This document shows, piece by piece, positions 10,598 through 20,816 of a stretch of DNA of 64,000 nucleotides (its first letter is position 1; each line of letters opens with the position of its first letter). The notes below the pieces were generated by a model that was not told the DNA's origin, made no database searches, and was given only the letters and a program-made list of their open reading frames with translations. Source of the stretch: Lentisphaerota bacterium (GTDB taxonomy: Bacteria; Verrucomicrobiota; Lentisphaeria; Victivallales; Victivallaceae); contig SUVW01000010.1 of the NCBI GenBank assembly GCA_015061815.1, positions 1 to 64,000 on the forward strand, given 5' to 3'. The position numbers and the translations under genes were made by a program.

Positions 10598-12712
10598 ATG
10601 GGTGAAGAAAAGAAAATCGTCTTCCAACTGGATGACACCAGAACGATGGAAATCTCCACCGGTAAAATGGCAGGTCTGGCCAACGGCAGCTGTCTGGTCC
10701 GGCTCGGGGATACTATTATCATCGCCGCCGCCTGTTCCGGCGAACCGCGCGAAGGCAGCGACTTTTTCCCGCTGCAGGTGGACTACCGCGAAAAATACTC
10801 CGCTGCCGGTAAATTCCCCGGCGGATATATCAAACGCGAAGGCCGCCCCTCAACCAAAGAGATCCTGACCTGCCGGATGATCGACCGTCCCATCCGTCCG
10901 CTGTTCCCCAAAGGCTTCTTCCATGAAGTCCAGGTGCAGTGCATGCTTTTGAGTGCCGACGGTGTCAACGATGCTGACGTGCTGGCAATGGTCGGTGCTT
11001 CCGCCAGTCTGATGCTCTCTGACCTCCCCTTTGAAGGCCCCATCGGTGCCGTCCGGGTAGGTAAAGTCGATGGACAATACATCGTCAACCCCACCCGCAG
11101 CCAGATGGAAAAAAGCACTCTGGAATTGATCTATGCCGGTATGCCCGATCAGGTCATTATGATCGAGGGTGAAGCAAACTTCGTTACCGAAGCTGAAATG
11201 CGCGAAGCAATGTACTGCGCCAATGAAGCGATCAAACGGCAGTGCGCCGCCCAGATCGAATTGGCCAAAGCCGCCGGACGGACCAAAAAAGAGTATCACT
11301 ACTACCTCGTTCCGGAAGCTCTCCAGAAGGCTCTGGAAGATTTCTGCGCCGCCGATATCGAAAGCACCTGCACTATCCCCGGCAAAGAGAACCGTCAGAA
11401 TGCACTCAATGCGATGCTGGCCAATGCCCGCACTGCTTTGCGCGAACAGTTTGCCGACATGAGCGATGCCGATTTCAATCTTGAAACCGCCAAAGGTTTC
11501 GATGATTACGTGCGCACCATCACCCGCAAACTCATTCTGGAAAAACACTTCCGTCCCGATGGCCGTACCGTCACCGACATCCGTCCGCTTTCCGCTGAAG
11601 TCGATGTCCTGCCGGTGGTTCACGGCAGCGCGCTTTTCTCCCGGGGAGAGACCCAGGCTCTGGTCATCGCCACACTCGGCAATGAAAAAGATGCCCAGGA
11701 ATTCGATGATCTGACCAGCGTTACCGGCAATGCCGTCAAACGCTTCTATCTCCACTACAACTTCCCCAACTACAGCGTCGGTGAAGTCGGCCGTATCGCC
11801 GGTCCCGGACGCCGCGAGATCGGACACGGCAATCTGGCCGAGCGTTCCGTAGCCAAAGTTGTTCCGGCAGAATTCCCCTACGTGGTGCGCTGCGTTTCCG
11901 AAATCATGAGTTCCAATGGTTCGACCTCAATGGCCAGTGTTTGCGGTGCAACTCTGGCGTTGATGGATGCCGGTGTGCCGATCACCGCGCCGGTCGCCGG
12001 TATTTCCTGCGGTCTGGTCACCGGGGATAATGGCGAAAGATTGCTGCTGACCGACATCCTCGGTGCAGAAGATCACTTCGGCGATATGGACTTCAAAGTG
12101 TGCGGTACCCGTGACGGTATCACCGGATTCCAGCTCGATCTGAAGCTCCCCGGCATCCCCATTGATTTGCTCTGCGAAGCAATGGAACGCAACCGGATCG
12201 CCCGGTTGAAGATCCTTGATGTCATCGAAGATTGCATCGCCGCCCCGCGCGCTGATATCAGTCCCCGCGCTCCGCGTATCGATATGGTCAAAATCAATCC
12301 GGATAAGATCGGAGCCCTTATCGGTCCCGGAGGTAAAAATATCCGTTCGATCACCGATGAGACCGGTGCCAGCATCGATGTGGAAGAGGACGGCACTGTC
12401 AAAATCATGGCCGCCAATCTCGAACAGCTCAATGCCGCCAAAGACCGGGTCATCGCCTGTACTGCCGAAGCAGAGATCGGCAAGATCTATCGCGGCAAAG
12501 TCGTCACGATCCGTGACTTCGGTGCTTTTGTCGAAATTCTTCCCGGCATGGATGGATTGCTCCACATCTCGGAAATGGCAGATTACCGCGTGAACAAAGT
12601 CACAGATATTTGCAGTGAAGGTGATTTTGTCACGGTCAAAGTCATCGACATTGACAATTCCGGCAAAATCCGCTTGAGCCGCAAAGCTGCGCTCAAAGAG
12701 ATGGATGCCTGA
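10598..12712 (+). CDS. pnp: polyribonucleotide nucleotidyltransferase (PNPase)
   Basis: 704-residue PNPase, the phosphorolytic 3'-5' exoribonuclease of the RNA degradosome. Two RNase PH-like halves are present: the first with [23 protein letters not shown], the second with [15 protein letters not shown] and [14 protein letters not shown]. They are followed by a KH domain ([20 protein letters not shown]) and an S1 domain ([19 protein letters not shown]). Length is normal. AAGGA lies 10 nt before the ATG. Unlike many bacteria there is no rpsO immediately upstream; instead there is a dedicated promoter and a structured leader. A strong terminator follows. Confidence 0.98.
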   Translation: MGEEKKIVFQLDDTRTMEISTGKMAGLANGSCLVRLGDTIIIAAACSGEPREGSDFFPLQVDYREKYSAAGKFPGGYIKREGRPSTKEILTCRMIDRPIRPLFPKGFFHEVQVQCMLLSADGVNDADVLAMVGASASLMLSDLPFEGPIGAVRVGKVDGQYIVNPTRSQMEKSTLELIYAGMPDQVIMIEGEANFVTEAEMREAMYCANEAIKRQCAAQIELAKAAGRTKKEYHYYLVPEALQKALEDFCAADIESTCTIPGKENRQNALNAMLANARTALREQFADMSDADFNLETAKGFDDYVRTITRKLILEKHFRPDGRTVTDIRPLSAEVDVLPVVHGSALFSRGETQALVIATLGNEKDAQEFDDLTSVTGNAVKRFYLHYNFPNYSVGEVGRIAGPGRREIGHGNLAERSVAKVVPAEFPYVVRCVSEIMSSNGSTSMASVCGATLALMDAGVPITAPVAGISCGLVTGDNGERLLLTDILGAEDHFGDMDFKVCGTRDGITGFQLDLKLPGIPIDLLCEAMERNRIARLKILDVIEDCIAAPRADISPRAPRIDMVKINPDKIGALIGPGGKNIRSITDETGASIDVEEDGTVKIMAANLEQLNAAKDRVIACTAEAEIGKIYRGKVVTIRDFGAFVEILPGMDGLLHISEMADYRVNKVTDICSEGDFVTVKVIDIDNSGKIRLSRKAALKEMDA

Positions 12713-12745
12713 TAAGATTACAGTTCTGCTGTAACAGATATTTTT

Positions 12746-12780
12746 AACCGCCGGTGGTGCATTGCGCCACCGGCGGTTTT
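12746..12780 (+). terminator. intrinsic terminator of pnp
   Basis: A 12-bp perfect stem (AACCGCCGGTGG at 12746-12757 with its complement at 12767-12778), a 9-nt loop, then TTTT. It lies between the convergent pnp and clpB genes. Confidence 0.9.
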
Positions 12781-12863
12781 GTATCACAGTTACAGATGAC
12801 AGTCGCGGTCACCGCAGACAATGCCCCGGGCGCAAGTTTCACAGCATCCGGGGGATCAACAGT

Positions 12864-15455
12864 TTACAACCCTTGCTGTTTTTCAAATACCAGCTCATCA
12901 TTGCGGACGCTGACATTCACACTGTCACCGGCAGCGATTTCTCCGGCGATGATCCGGTATGACAATGGAGTTTCCAGCAGCCGGATCACTGCCCGTTTAA
13001 GCGGTCTGGCACCGAAGTCCGGATCGTATCCTGCCCGGGCGATAAACTTCACTGCCGTGGCAGCGACCGGCAGTTTGATCTCATTTTCCAGCAGTCTGGC
13101 CGTCAATTTGCGTATCTGCAATCCGGCGATTTCCTGCAATTCTTTTTCAGACAACGACTTGAATATAAGTGTTTCATCAATACGATTGAGGAATTCCGGC
13201 CGGAAACAGCGGCGCAATTCCATATTGAGATCAGCTTTGAGTTTCTCCTCATCCCGGCCGGAATCGGCCAGGATCATGGAACTGCCCAGATTGCTGGTCA
13301 TAATGATAATGGTATTTTTGAAATTCACCGTGCGCCCCTGGGAATCAGTCACCCGGCCATCTTCAAGGATCTGCAGCAGAATGTTGAATACATCGCTGTG
13401 AGCTTTCTCGATCTCATCAAAAAGCACCACTGCATACGGACGGCGGCGGACGGCTTCTGTAAGTTGCCCGCCCTCTTCGTATCCCACATATCCCGGAGGC
13501 GCACCGATCAGGCGGGATACGCTGAATTTCTCCATATATTCGGACATATCTATCCGGATCATTGCGCGTTCATCATCAAAAAGCTGTCTGGCCAGAGTAC
13601 GGGCCAATTCGGTCTTTCCCACTCCGGTAGGCCCGAGGAAAATGAAACTGGCGATGGGGCGGGACGGATCGTGGAGTCCGGCTCTGGCACGCAGAACCGC
13701 ATCACTGACGGCGGCGACCGCTTCATCCTGTCCGATGACACTTTCATGCAACGTTGCCGCCAGCGAAAGCAGTTTCTCCTTTTCGCTCTGCACCAGTTTG
13801 GTTACCGGAATATGAGTCCAGCGGCTGATGATATCAGCGATATCCTCTTCATCGACCTCCTCTTTGAGCATGCGTGAAGCTTCACCGGCCCGGATGGCCG
13901 CTTCGGCGGCGGCGAGTTGTTTTTCCAATTTGGGAACAGTTCCGTGCCGCAATTCAGCGGCGCGTTCCAGATCGTATGAACGTTCAGCTTTTTCCAGTTG
14001 TCCTCTGGCCAGATCGAGTGCCTCCCGGCAATCGCGCAGTTGAGTGATGGCCTGTTTTTCATTATCGTAACGGGCCTGCAGCTCTTTGCCGCGTTCACGC
14101 AATTCAGCGGCCTCTTTTTCCAGCTCATTTTTCCGCTTGATGCCGGCAGCATCCTTTTCGTTGCGCAAGCTGGTCAATTCGATCTCCAGCTGCATGAGTT
14201 TGCGCCGGTTTTCATCCAGTTCACGCGGACTGCTGTCGATCCCGGTACGCAAAGCGGCAGCGGCTTCATCGACCAGATCGATGGCCTTATCCGGCAGAAA
14301 GCGTTCAGAAATATACTTATCCGAGAGAACTGCGGCGGCGACCAATGCACTGTCTTTGATCCGGACACCGTGATGCAATTCATAACGTTCTTTCAAACCG
14401 CGCAGAATGGATATGGTATCTTCCACGTCCGGCGGATTGACCATCACAGACTGGAAACGTCGTTCCAGAGCGGCATCTTTTTCAATATATTTGCGGTATT
14501 CATCCAGAGTGGTTGCGCCGATACAGTGCAGTTCTCCCCGGGCGAGCATGGGTTTGAGCAGATTGCCGGCATCCATTGCCCCTTCGGAAGCACCGGCACC
14601 GACAACGGTATGCAGTTCATCGATAAAGAGGATGATTTTCCCGTCACTGGAAGTAACTTCCTTGAGTACCGCTTTCAAACGTTCTTCAAATTCGCCGCGA
14701 TATTTTGCTCCGGCGATCAAAGCACCCATATCAAGAGCCGCCACGCGCCGGTCCTTGAGATTTTCCGGCACATCGCCGCGCACGATCCGCCGGGCGAGTC
14801 CTTCAACGATGGCGGTTTTTCCCACGCCGGGTTCTCCGATGAGAACGGGGTTGTTCTTGGTCCGGCGCGAAAGTATCTGGATCACCCGGCGGATCTCCTC
14901 ATCCCGGCCGATTACCGGATCAAGTTTATCCTGCATCGCCATAAGAGTCAAATCGCGGGAATACTTTTTCAATGCTTCAAATGTCCCTTCCGGATCCGGC
15001 GAAGTCACCCGCTGATTGCCCCGGAGTGTCTGCAAAGTTTCCAGGATTTTTCCGGCGGACAGACCGGCTTCATGGAGCAATCCGGCTGCTTTGGAATTTC
15101 CGGCTGCCAGTGCGAGGAAGAGGTGTTCGATACTGACATATTCATCGCCCATTTCTCCGGCTTTTTTCATAGCTTCATTAAGGACACTGCCGAACTCCCT
15201 GCTCATGGCAGCTTCCGGCAGATCGTTTCCTTCGAGCCGGGGCAGTTGAGAGAGAGCGTGGGTGATTTTATTCCGGAAAAGTTCCCGGTTGACCCCGAGT
15301 TTTTCCAGAATGGAATTGACCAGATTTTCCCGGTCTTCCAGAAGTGCGGAAAGCAGATGAAGCGGGCGCAATTCCGTGTGTTTGGCACTTTCGGCAGTTT
15401 CTTTGGCGAGCATGAGAGCTTCGCGGCTTTTGGTGGTGAATTTTTCGATGTTCAT
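12864..15455 (-). CDS. clpB: ATP-dependent chaperone ClpB
   Basis: 863-residue ClpB disaggregase, which rescues aggregated proteins with DnaK. In order: Clp N-domain repeats ([17 protein letters not shown]), first AAA+ module (GEPGVGKT Walker [16 protein letters not shown]), the coiled-coil M domain at about 400-530, and the second AAA+ module ([32 protein letters not shown]) with the C-terminal D2-small domain. AGGAGG lies 8 nt before the ATG. No CIRCE repeat or clear heat-shock sigma site was recognised upstream. It is divergent from the RNA methyltransferase gene and convergent with pnp. Confidence 0.98.
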   Translation of the reverse strand: MNIEKFTTKSREALMLAKETAESAKHTELRPLHLLSALLEDRENLVNSILEKLGVNRELFRNKITHALSQLPRLEGNDLPEAAMSREFGSVLNEAMKKAGEMGDEYVSIEHLFLALAAGNSKAAGLLHEAGLSAGKILETLQTLRGNQRVTSPDPEGTFEALKKYSRDLTLMAMQDKLDPVIGRDEEIRRVIQILSRRTKNNPVLIGEPGVGKTAIVEGLARRIVRGDVPENLKDRRVAALDMGALIAGAKYRGEFEERLKAVLKEVTSSDGKIILFIDELHTVVGAGASEGAMDAGNLLKPMLARGELHCIGATTLDEYRKYIEKDAALERRFQSVMVNPPDVEDTISILRGLKERYELHHGVRIKDSALVAAAVLSDKYISERFLPDKAIDLVDEAAAALRTGIDSSPRELDENRRKLMQLEIELTSLRNEKDAAGIKRKNELEKEAAELRERGKELQARYDNEKQAITQLRDCREALDLARGQLEKAERSYDLERAAELRHGTVPKLEKQLAAAEAAIRAGEASRMLKEEVDEEDIADIISRWTHIPVTKLVQSEKEKLLSLAATLHESVIGQDEAVAAVSDAVLRARAGLHDPSRPIASFIFLGPTGVGKTELARTLARQLFDDERAMIRIDMSEYMEKFSVSRLIGAPPGYVGYEEGGQLTEAVRRRPYAVVLFDEIEKAHSDVFNILLQILEDGRVTDSQGRTVNFKNTIIIMTSNLGSSMILADSGRDEEKLKADLNMELRRCFRPEFLNRIDETLIFKSLSEKELQEIAGLQIRKLTARLLENEIKLPVAATAVKFIARAGYDPDFGARPLKRAVIRLLETPLSYRIIAGEIAAGDSVNVSVRNDELVFEKQQGL

Positions 15456-15537
15456 AATAAAATCCTCCTTCTTTTACGGTTTCCCGATCTGTCAGAGAGC
15501 AAATAGCGTGCCGGAAGGTTTTTTCAGCGGCAGCAAC

Positions 15538-15566
15538 TTGAAAAGCACTGTGTGCCAGTGTATATT
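15538..15566 (+). promoter_or_regulatory. promoter of the TrmH-family gene
   Basis: TTGAAA 15538-15543, 17-bp spacer, TATATT 15561-15566. The predicted start near 15573 makes the ATG at 15620 a better start than the GTG at 15581. Confidence 0.65.
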
Positions 15567-15619
15567 AATGACCCGGTAATGTGTCATATCAACACACTTC
15601 AAGTGAAAGAATACAATTT

Positions 15620-16432
15620 ATGGAATTTATCTCCATCACCAGTGCCCAGAATCCGGCACTCAAACATCTGGTCAAACTGCGCGACCGCCGCACCCGCGAC
15701 AGGGAAAATCTTACCATACTGGAGGGATACCGGGAGCTGACCCGTTCCCGGGAGTACGGAATGGAACTGGTGGAGTGTTATTTTTCCCCGGAACATTTCC
15801 TCGGCACCAATGAATATCCGCTTCTGGAAGAGATCGCCTCTTCCGGCGTCCGGGTCACCCGGCTGGCTCCGCATCTGCTGGAAAAGGTCACCTACCGCGA
15901 CCGCCCGGAAGGATTGCTGGCCGTTGCCAGAATGCGGAAACATGAATTGACCAGACTGCCGGAATTCGATTCTCCGCTTTATCTGGTGGCAGAAACCATT
16001 GAAAAACCGGGCAATCTCGGTTCCATGCTGCGCAGTGCCGATGCCGCCGGAGCCGATGCGCTGATAGTCTGTGAAAGAAAGACCGATCTTTACAATCCCA
16101 ATGTCATCCGGGCCAGTACCGGAGCGATCTTTTCCGTACCGGTGGGAGTGTGTGACAATGATTCAGCTTTAGCGTATCTGCGGGAAAGGAACGTAAAAAT
16201 TCTGGCGGCCACTCCGCATACCGACTTCAAATACACCGATGTGGATCTGACGCAAGGTGTGGCGATCGTTGTCGGAGCGGAACAGACCGGTTTGACGGAT
16301 TTCTGGATGGATCAGGCTGATTTGAAAGTAAATATCCCGATGCTGGGAAAAATCGACTCTCTGAATGTTGCTTCAGCGGCCACGATCCTGCTCTATGAAG
16401 CGGCCCGGCAGCGGAAATTTATCAAACGTTAA
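15620..16432 (+). CDS. TrmH/SpoU family RNA 2'-O-methyltransferase
   Basis: 270-residue SPOUT methyltransferase. The N-terminal substrate-binding domain begins ITSAQNPALKHLVKLRDRRTRDRENLTILEGYREL, as in 23S rRNA 2'-O-methyltransferases. The knot shows motif 1 (EKPGNLGSMLRSADAAGADALIVC), motif 2 (IVVGAEQTGLTDFW) and motif 3 (IPMLGKIDSLNVASAATILLYEA). The target nucleotide (rRNA or tRNA) cannot be told. Its stop codon TAA at 16430-16432 overlaps the convergent stop of the activase gene through the palindrome TTAA. Confidence 0.92.
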   Translation: MEFISITSAQNPALKHLVKLRDRRTRDRENLTILEGYRELTRSREYGMELVECYFSPEHFLGTNEYPLLEEIASSGVRVTRLAPHLLEKVTYRDRPEGLLAVARMRKHELTRLPEFDSPLYLVAETIEKPGNLGSMLRSADAAGADALIVCERKTDLYNPNVIRASTGAIFSVPVGVCDNDSALAYLRERNVKILAATPHTDFKYTDVDLTQGVAIVVGAEQTGLTDFWMDQADLKVNIPMLGKIDSLNVASAATILLYEAARQRKFIKR

Positions 16433-17169
16433 GCCATACTTACCGGCAGACCGGGAAAGGCCTCTCGGAACATCTGCCGGATAGCTTCCGGGACAACTCC
16501 GTCATTTTCCGGCAGTTCCGGCGGTACCGGCAATCCCATTCTGCGCATTTTACTGACCGCCCCGGCGTGGTACGGCAGCAGTTGAACATCCTGAAGATTG
16601 CCAGGTTCCTGCTGAATGAATCTGATTGCTTTCTGCAGTAATTCCGGAGTGTCATTGATACCCGGGATCAGCGGCATCCGGATGATATACGGCTTACCGG
16701 AAAGTTTCAGCTGACGGATATTTTCCAGAATGATACGGCTGCTGCATCCGGTGAAACGGAGATGAAGTTTTTCATCCGCGATTTTGAAATCCTGATATAT
16801 CAGACCGGCGAATTTCAACATTTTCCGGTAAGCCTCTTTACTGCCGTATCCGGAAGTTTCCACCGCGATATGCAAAGGTGACAATTCCAGAGCCAGAGCT
16901 TCAGCAAAATCTGCCTGCGCAAGTACTTCGCCGCCGGAAAAAGTCACCCCCCCGCCGGATGAACGTAAAATTTCCCCATCCCGCCGGATGATTTCAGCCG
17001 CTTCAGAGGGCAGATAACTCTTTTCCGTACCGCCGGGGCGCAACTCCGGATTATGACACCATAAACAGCGCATCGGACAACCCCGGAAAAAGACGGTCGT
17101 CCGCACACCGGGCCCGTCATGCAGACAGAACTCCCTTATTTCTGCAATTACTCCCCGGCACATTTTCAT
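16429..17169 (-). CDS. glycyl-radical enzyme activating enzyme (radical SAM)
   Basis: 246-residue radical-SAM activase that would install the glycyl radical on the enzyme encoded just upstream. GVRTTVFFRGCPMRCLWCHNPE contains the CxxxCxxC cluster-binding motif, followed by SSGGGVTFSGGEVLAQ and the conserved VETSGYGS. The length matches PFL-type activases that lack the extra ferredoxin insert found in many other glycyl-radical activases. ATG 17169 overlaps the upstream stop as ATGA, so translation is coupled. Third gene of the GH51 operon. Confidence 0.92.
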   Translation of the reverse strand: MKMCRGVIAEIREFCLHDGPGVRTTVFFRGCPMRCLWCHNPELRPGGTEKSYLPSEAAEIIRRDGEILRSSGGGVTFSGGEVLAQADFAEALALELSPLHIAVETSGYGSKEAYRKMLKFAGLIYQDFKIADEKLHLRFTGCSSRIILENIRQLKLSGKPYIIRMPLIPGINDTPELLQKAIRFIQQEPGNLQDVQLLPYHAGAVSKMRRMGLPVPPELPENDGVVPEAIRQMFREAFPGLPVSMA

Positions 17170-19205
17170 GGCAAACTCAACTGACTGCGGCGGATGATAT
17201 GTTCCTGATAAACGGTATCCAGTTCCACAAACCGGCCACTCCATCCCCAGACCCGGACGATAAGATTTGGATATTTTTCCGGATGTTTCTGCGCATCGAG
17301 CAGAGTATCGCGGTTGATGGTGTTCAACTGCAGCTGATGCCCTTTCCGCCGGATAAATTCCGCGATCAAGGCGGCAAGTTTCATTTCGGCATCTTTGGCA
17401 CTGAAAACCGATTCATGCAATTCGATGGTCAACGGGCCGCCATTGCATACTCCGGCAAGATCCGGAGCAGTGAAATCCCGGATGATCGACAGCGGGCCGG
17501 ATAACGGCAGATCCAGTGACGGAGAAAAATTCGCCGGGAAAGCATCACCGGCCGACCGGCCGTCCGCTGTAGCGGAAAAATCCTGACTGTGCCAGATATA
17601 ATACATGGCACTTCCAGTCCCCGGACGCACGATACCGCCCTGACTGTTGGTCAATCCCTCCCATGATTTTTCCCACATCCCGGCCAATTTGATCAACTCC
17701 TGCGGATGTCCGCTGCCGGCTTTGGGCAGCTGACGGAGAAACTCTTTATCCGTTTGCCTGCCGGCAAAATTTTCCTCCACCGCCGCCAGCAATCCGGCCA
17801 TTGTAAATTTTTTCATCTCAAATACTGCCATCCGGATAGCGGTCAGAGAATCTGCCGCTACAGCAAAACCGGTGCCATGAATACCCCAGTTGTGATATCT
17901 GCCGTTTTCTGTGATATTCCCGCCGTTTTCCAGAGCCTCCGGGCAAAATGCCGAAGCTAACGGAGCAGGAAGAGAGTGGATATTGCGGTAATATTTCAGC
18001 AGATTTAACGCTTTTTCCCGCAAAACAGACTGCAAATCACCGCAGAAACCGTCAAAATCCTGCGCCCGGGTACGGCGCATGGTTTCCAGAACCGCTTCCG
18101 GCAGGGAAACGGCATCGAGATTGACCAATTCATGTCCGGCACCGGGGATAATGAATTCCCAACAGGCGGCGCAGGAGTAGTTCCGGGCATCATGCAAGGA
18201 GTAACCCCACTTCAATAAAGCGGGGATGACCACATCATCATTGGAATATTGAGGAAAACCCAATCCGGCACGGGTAAGTTTGCACCCCTGAACCAAATGT
18301 CCGACCGGCGTGGAACGGCTGACCCGGAAGTTGATTTTCGGATCGATCAACTTCAATTCGCATGAAGCCTGCAAAATCATTTCGCTCAAAATATTCCACG
18401 CATCACCGCCATCGGCATCACAACCGCCGATCATCACACTCTGACCGTTGTCCCCCTGCTGAACGCCGCAATAAAGGTCACTGTCGATATTGAAGGTCAG
18501 AAAGAACTCTTCCAACACCTCCAGAGCTTCATCGCAAGTCAGCCGGCCGCTGGCCAGATCATCTTTCAGATAGGGGTAAAACAATTGATCGAGCCTTCCT
18601 GCTCCCAGATGATAACCGCCCTCGCACCATAAACTGTAATGAAGTATACGGAATAATTGCAGTGCTTCAGTAAACGTTTCCGGAGCGCGCGAACTTACTG
18701 CTTTGAGCAATTGTACACTCCGGACAAGACCCTCTTTTTCTGCCGCCGCGATATAACGGTCAAGCAAATTCAAAACGGCATCTGTTTCCGCCAGAGCCGC
18801 TTCCGGAAATTCCCGCGTTTCACCGTTGTGACGGCAAATGGTATTGACGATTTTTTCCCGGAATGCCGGCAAACCTGCCGAAATCACCGACCGGTAATCC
18901 GCTGTAAAATTAAATGGCACGCCCTTTTCAGAAAAGGTGTACTTTTTCCGCAAACTTTCCCATTCTCCGGCCGTGTACACTTCCGGCAGATTCTTCACCG
19001 TCCGCATGAATGAAAACAACGCTCCCGGAATAAATGCCGGTTGTTCCTCATCCAATACCGCAATGCAAGCAGCGGCACAACGGCGCACCGGAGAAACATC
19101 CGCCGCCGCGAACTGCCGGTCAAGCTGCCAGTCGATCTGCCGCCGGAAACGGTGATGCCATCCGGAAGTGATCAGCGCACGGAGTTTTTCAATTCTTTCT
19201 GTCAT
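17166..19205 (-). CDS. glycyl-radical enzyme (pyruvate formate-lyase superfamily, non-PFL type)
   Basis: 679-residue glycyl-radical enzyme. The radical-bearing loop reads LIVRVWGWSGRFVELD with the glycine at about residue 654, near the C-terminus as expected. The active-site loop reads NYSCAACWEF, with Cys at about 348 and Glu at about 350. This C-x-E arrangement matches dehydratase/eliminase/lyase members of the family rather than PFL, which has two adjacent cysteines. It is shorter than typical PFL or diol dehydratases (about 750-850 residues). ATG 19205 overlaps the GH51 stop as ATGA, so it is chosen over an in-frame upstream start. Position between an arabinofuranosidase and a cognate activase suggests a role in anaerobic metabolism of a product of arabinan or arabinoside breakdown. 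The substrate is unknown. Confidence 0.88.
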   Translation of the reverse strand: MTERIEKLRALITSGWHHRFRRQIDWQLDRQFAAADVSPVRRCAAACIAVLDEEQPAFIPGALFSFMRTVKNLPEVYTAGEWESLRKKYTFSEKGVPFNFTADYRSVISAGLPAFREKIVNTICRHNGETREFPEAALAETDAVLNLLDRYIAAAEKEGLVRSVQLLKAVSSRAPETFTEALQLFRILHYSLWCEGGYHLGAGRLDQLFYPYLKDDLASGRLTCDEALEVLEEFFLTFNIDSDLYCGVQQGDNGQSVMIGGCDADGGDAWNILSEMILQASCELKLIDPKINFRVSRSTPVGHLVQGCKLTRAGLGFPQYSNDDVVIPALLKWGYSLHDARNYSCAACWEFIIPGAGHELVNLDAVSLPEAVLETMRRTRAQDFDGFCGDLQSVLREKALNLLKYYRNIHSLPAPLASAFCPEALENGGNITENGRYHNWGIHGTGFAVAADSLTAIRMAVFEMKKFTMAGLLAAVEENFAGRQTDKEFLRQLPKAGSGHPQELIKLAGMWEKSWEGLTNSQGGIVRPGTGSAMYYIWHSQDFSATADGRSAGDAFPANFSPSLDLPLSGPLSIIRDFTAPDLAGVCNGGPLTIELHESVFSAKDAEMKLAALIAEFIRRKGHQLQLNTINRDTLLDAQKHPEKYPNLIVRVWGWSGRFVELDTVYQEHIIRRSQLSLP

Positions 19206-20713
19206 GGTTTCACCTTTATACGGAACATATTCCACGACAGCGGTTTCAACTGCGCCGTAAGTGTATCGGCAGTCAGAGAGCAACGGGCTTCCGGGATATC
19301 AGCCGGATGCACAGCTTCATTTTCCGGAGAATTCACGGCCTCCACAGAAACATGATGTATCTCTGAAGCGGCAATAAGTTCCAGACATTCAAACTTTTCC
19401 AGATGTGCAGTGAAATCCATCATCTCATCGGCCCGGTTGATGGCAAAGACGGTCAATTCATTCTCCTCCTGCCGCCAGACGATTGTTGAGCGCAAAAAGG
19501 TGATATCTTCCGTGCAGAATCCTTTGACTTTGTAAGCAGGAGAGTCTATGACCGGCCGCAAAACCATTCCCCGCCCGTAACGGGAGGTCTCACGGAACGG
19601 ATAAAAAATGGTCTGCTTCCAGCATCCGCCGCCGGGAATGGTCATGATCGGAGAAATCACATTGACACTCTGGGCCAGACAGGCGATCTTCAACCGGTCG
19701 GCATGGTCGAGCATACTCAACAGAGCCCCTCCGACCACCAGAACATCGCTCATATCGTAAATCTCTTCATTCTGCGCCCTGCCATACTGCCAGATATCTT
19801 CCGGAGCGCAGCTGATCTGTCCCCGGTACCAGACATTCCATTCATCCAGAGCGATCATTATTTTTTTAGTCGACTTTTTCTCCGCAGCCACCGCATCGCA
19901 AATGGCGACGGCGGACTCAATGCGCCGGTCGAGCTGTTCGGGTACTGAAAGATACTTCGGCAGATCCTTGTCCCGGTTGGAAAAATACATGTGGATGGAA
20001 AGATACTCCACGTCGGAAAACAGATGGCGCATAACTTCAATATCCCAGGTGCCGAAAGTACTTAATGAAAATACCGATGAACCGCAGGCGCATAATTTGA
20101 TGGAATCATCCGCAAGTTTCATGATTTTTGCAGTTTCGTGAGCTGTTCTGCCGTACTCTTCAGCAGTCATGTGACCGACCTGCCAATCGCCGTCGACCTC
20201 ATTGCCCAAACACCACAATTTGATATTGTGCGGTTCGGCTGAACCATTTTTTTTGCGCATTTCGCTCCAGTAAGTGCCGCCGGATAAATTGGCATACTCC
20301 ACCAGTTCTCCGGCCGCTTTCGGAGTGTTGGTGCTGATATTTACCGCATAAAGTATATCCGAATCGACCTTCCGGCACCAGCGGATGAATTCATCCAGCC
20401 CGATGATATTCGGTTCGACCGCTTTCCAGGTGAAATCCGCGCGCACCGGACGCTTTTCCCGGGGACCGATGCCATCTTTCCAATCATAGCCGGAAACAAA
20501 GTTGCCGCCGGGATAACGGGTGACCGGCATATCCAGTTCCCGGATGAGAGCCATAACATCTTCCCGGAAGCCATCGGTATCGGCAGCCGGATGATCCGGT
20601 TCATAAAGGCCATTGTAAACACAGCGGCCAAGATGCTCGACAAAACCGCCGAAAATATTTTTATCGACTTTGCCGATGGTGAAATCACGATGGACGGAAA
20701 TTTTTGCCTTCAC
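19202..20713 (-). CDS. abfA: alpha-L-arabinofuranosidase, GH51
   Basis: 503-residue GH51 enzyme that removes terminal L-arabinofuranose from arabinan, arabinoxylan and related oligosaccharides. Start motif IFGGFVEHLGRCVYNGLY and RYPGGNFVSGYDWKDGIGP are diagnostic. The acid/base Glu is in WCLGNEVDGD (about Glu172) and the nucleophile in ALDEWNVWY (about Glu291). There is no signal peptide, so it acts on imported oligosaccharides. First gene of a three-gene operon joined by ATGA overlaps; divergent from an AraC regulator with a palindrome in the shared promoter region. Confidence 0.96.
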   Translation of the reverse strand: MKAKISVHRDFTIGKVDKNIFGGFVEHLGRCVYNGLYEPDHPAADTDGFREDVMALIRELDMPVTRYPGGNFVSGYDWKDGIGPREKRPVRADFTWKAVEPNIIGLDEFIRWCRKVDSDILYAVNISTNTPKAAGELVEYANLSGGTYWSEMRKKNGSAEPHNIKLWCLGNEVDGDWQVGHMTAEEYGRTAHETAKIMKLADDSIKLCACGSSVFSLSTFGTWDIEVMRHLFSDVEYLSIHMYFSNRDKDLPKYLSVPEQLDRRIESAVAICDAVAAEKKSTKKIMIALDEWNVWYRGQISCAPEDIWQYGRAQNEEIYDMSDVLVVGGALLSMLDHADRLKIACLAQSVNVISPIMTIPGGGCWKQTIFYPFRETSRYGRGMVLRPVIDSPAYKVKGFCTEDITFLRSTIVWRQEENELTVFAINRADEMMDFTAHLEKFECLELIAASEIHHVSVEAVNSPENEAVHPADIPEARCSLTADTLTAQLKPLSWNMFRIKVKP

Positions 20714-20748
20714 AATTTTTTCTCCTTTTTATCTACTTTAAATTACAG

Positions 20749-20771
20749 TACATCAATGCTATATTAATGTA
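20749..20771. promoter_or_regulatory. candidate operator between abfA and the AraC gene
   Basis: TACATCAAT (20749-20757) and ATTAATGTA (20763-20771) form an inverted repeat with one mismatch and a 5-bp spacer, between the two divergent starts. It is a plausible regulator site; no binding partner is proven. Confidence 0.45.
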
Positions 20772-20816
20772 ATATCTCACCGGATATTTTACAACAGACA
20801 GCAACGGTAAAAAATT

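Noticed and set aside
10467..10868. Short frame running from the pnp leader into pnp
   Set aside because: It overlaps the start of pnp in another frame and includes the leader hairpin; no protein features.
13998..15506. Long plus-strand open frame (about 500 codons) opposite clpB
   Set aside because: It is fully antisense to a certain ClpB gene; composition is a mirror of its codon bias and no domain is seen.
17166..19205. Annotation as pyruvate formate-lyase
   Set aside because: The active-site loop lacks the adjacent cysteines of PFL and has Cys-x-Glu instead.
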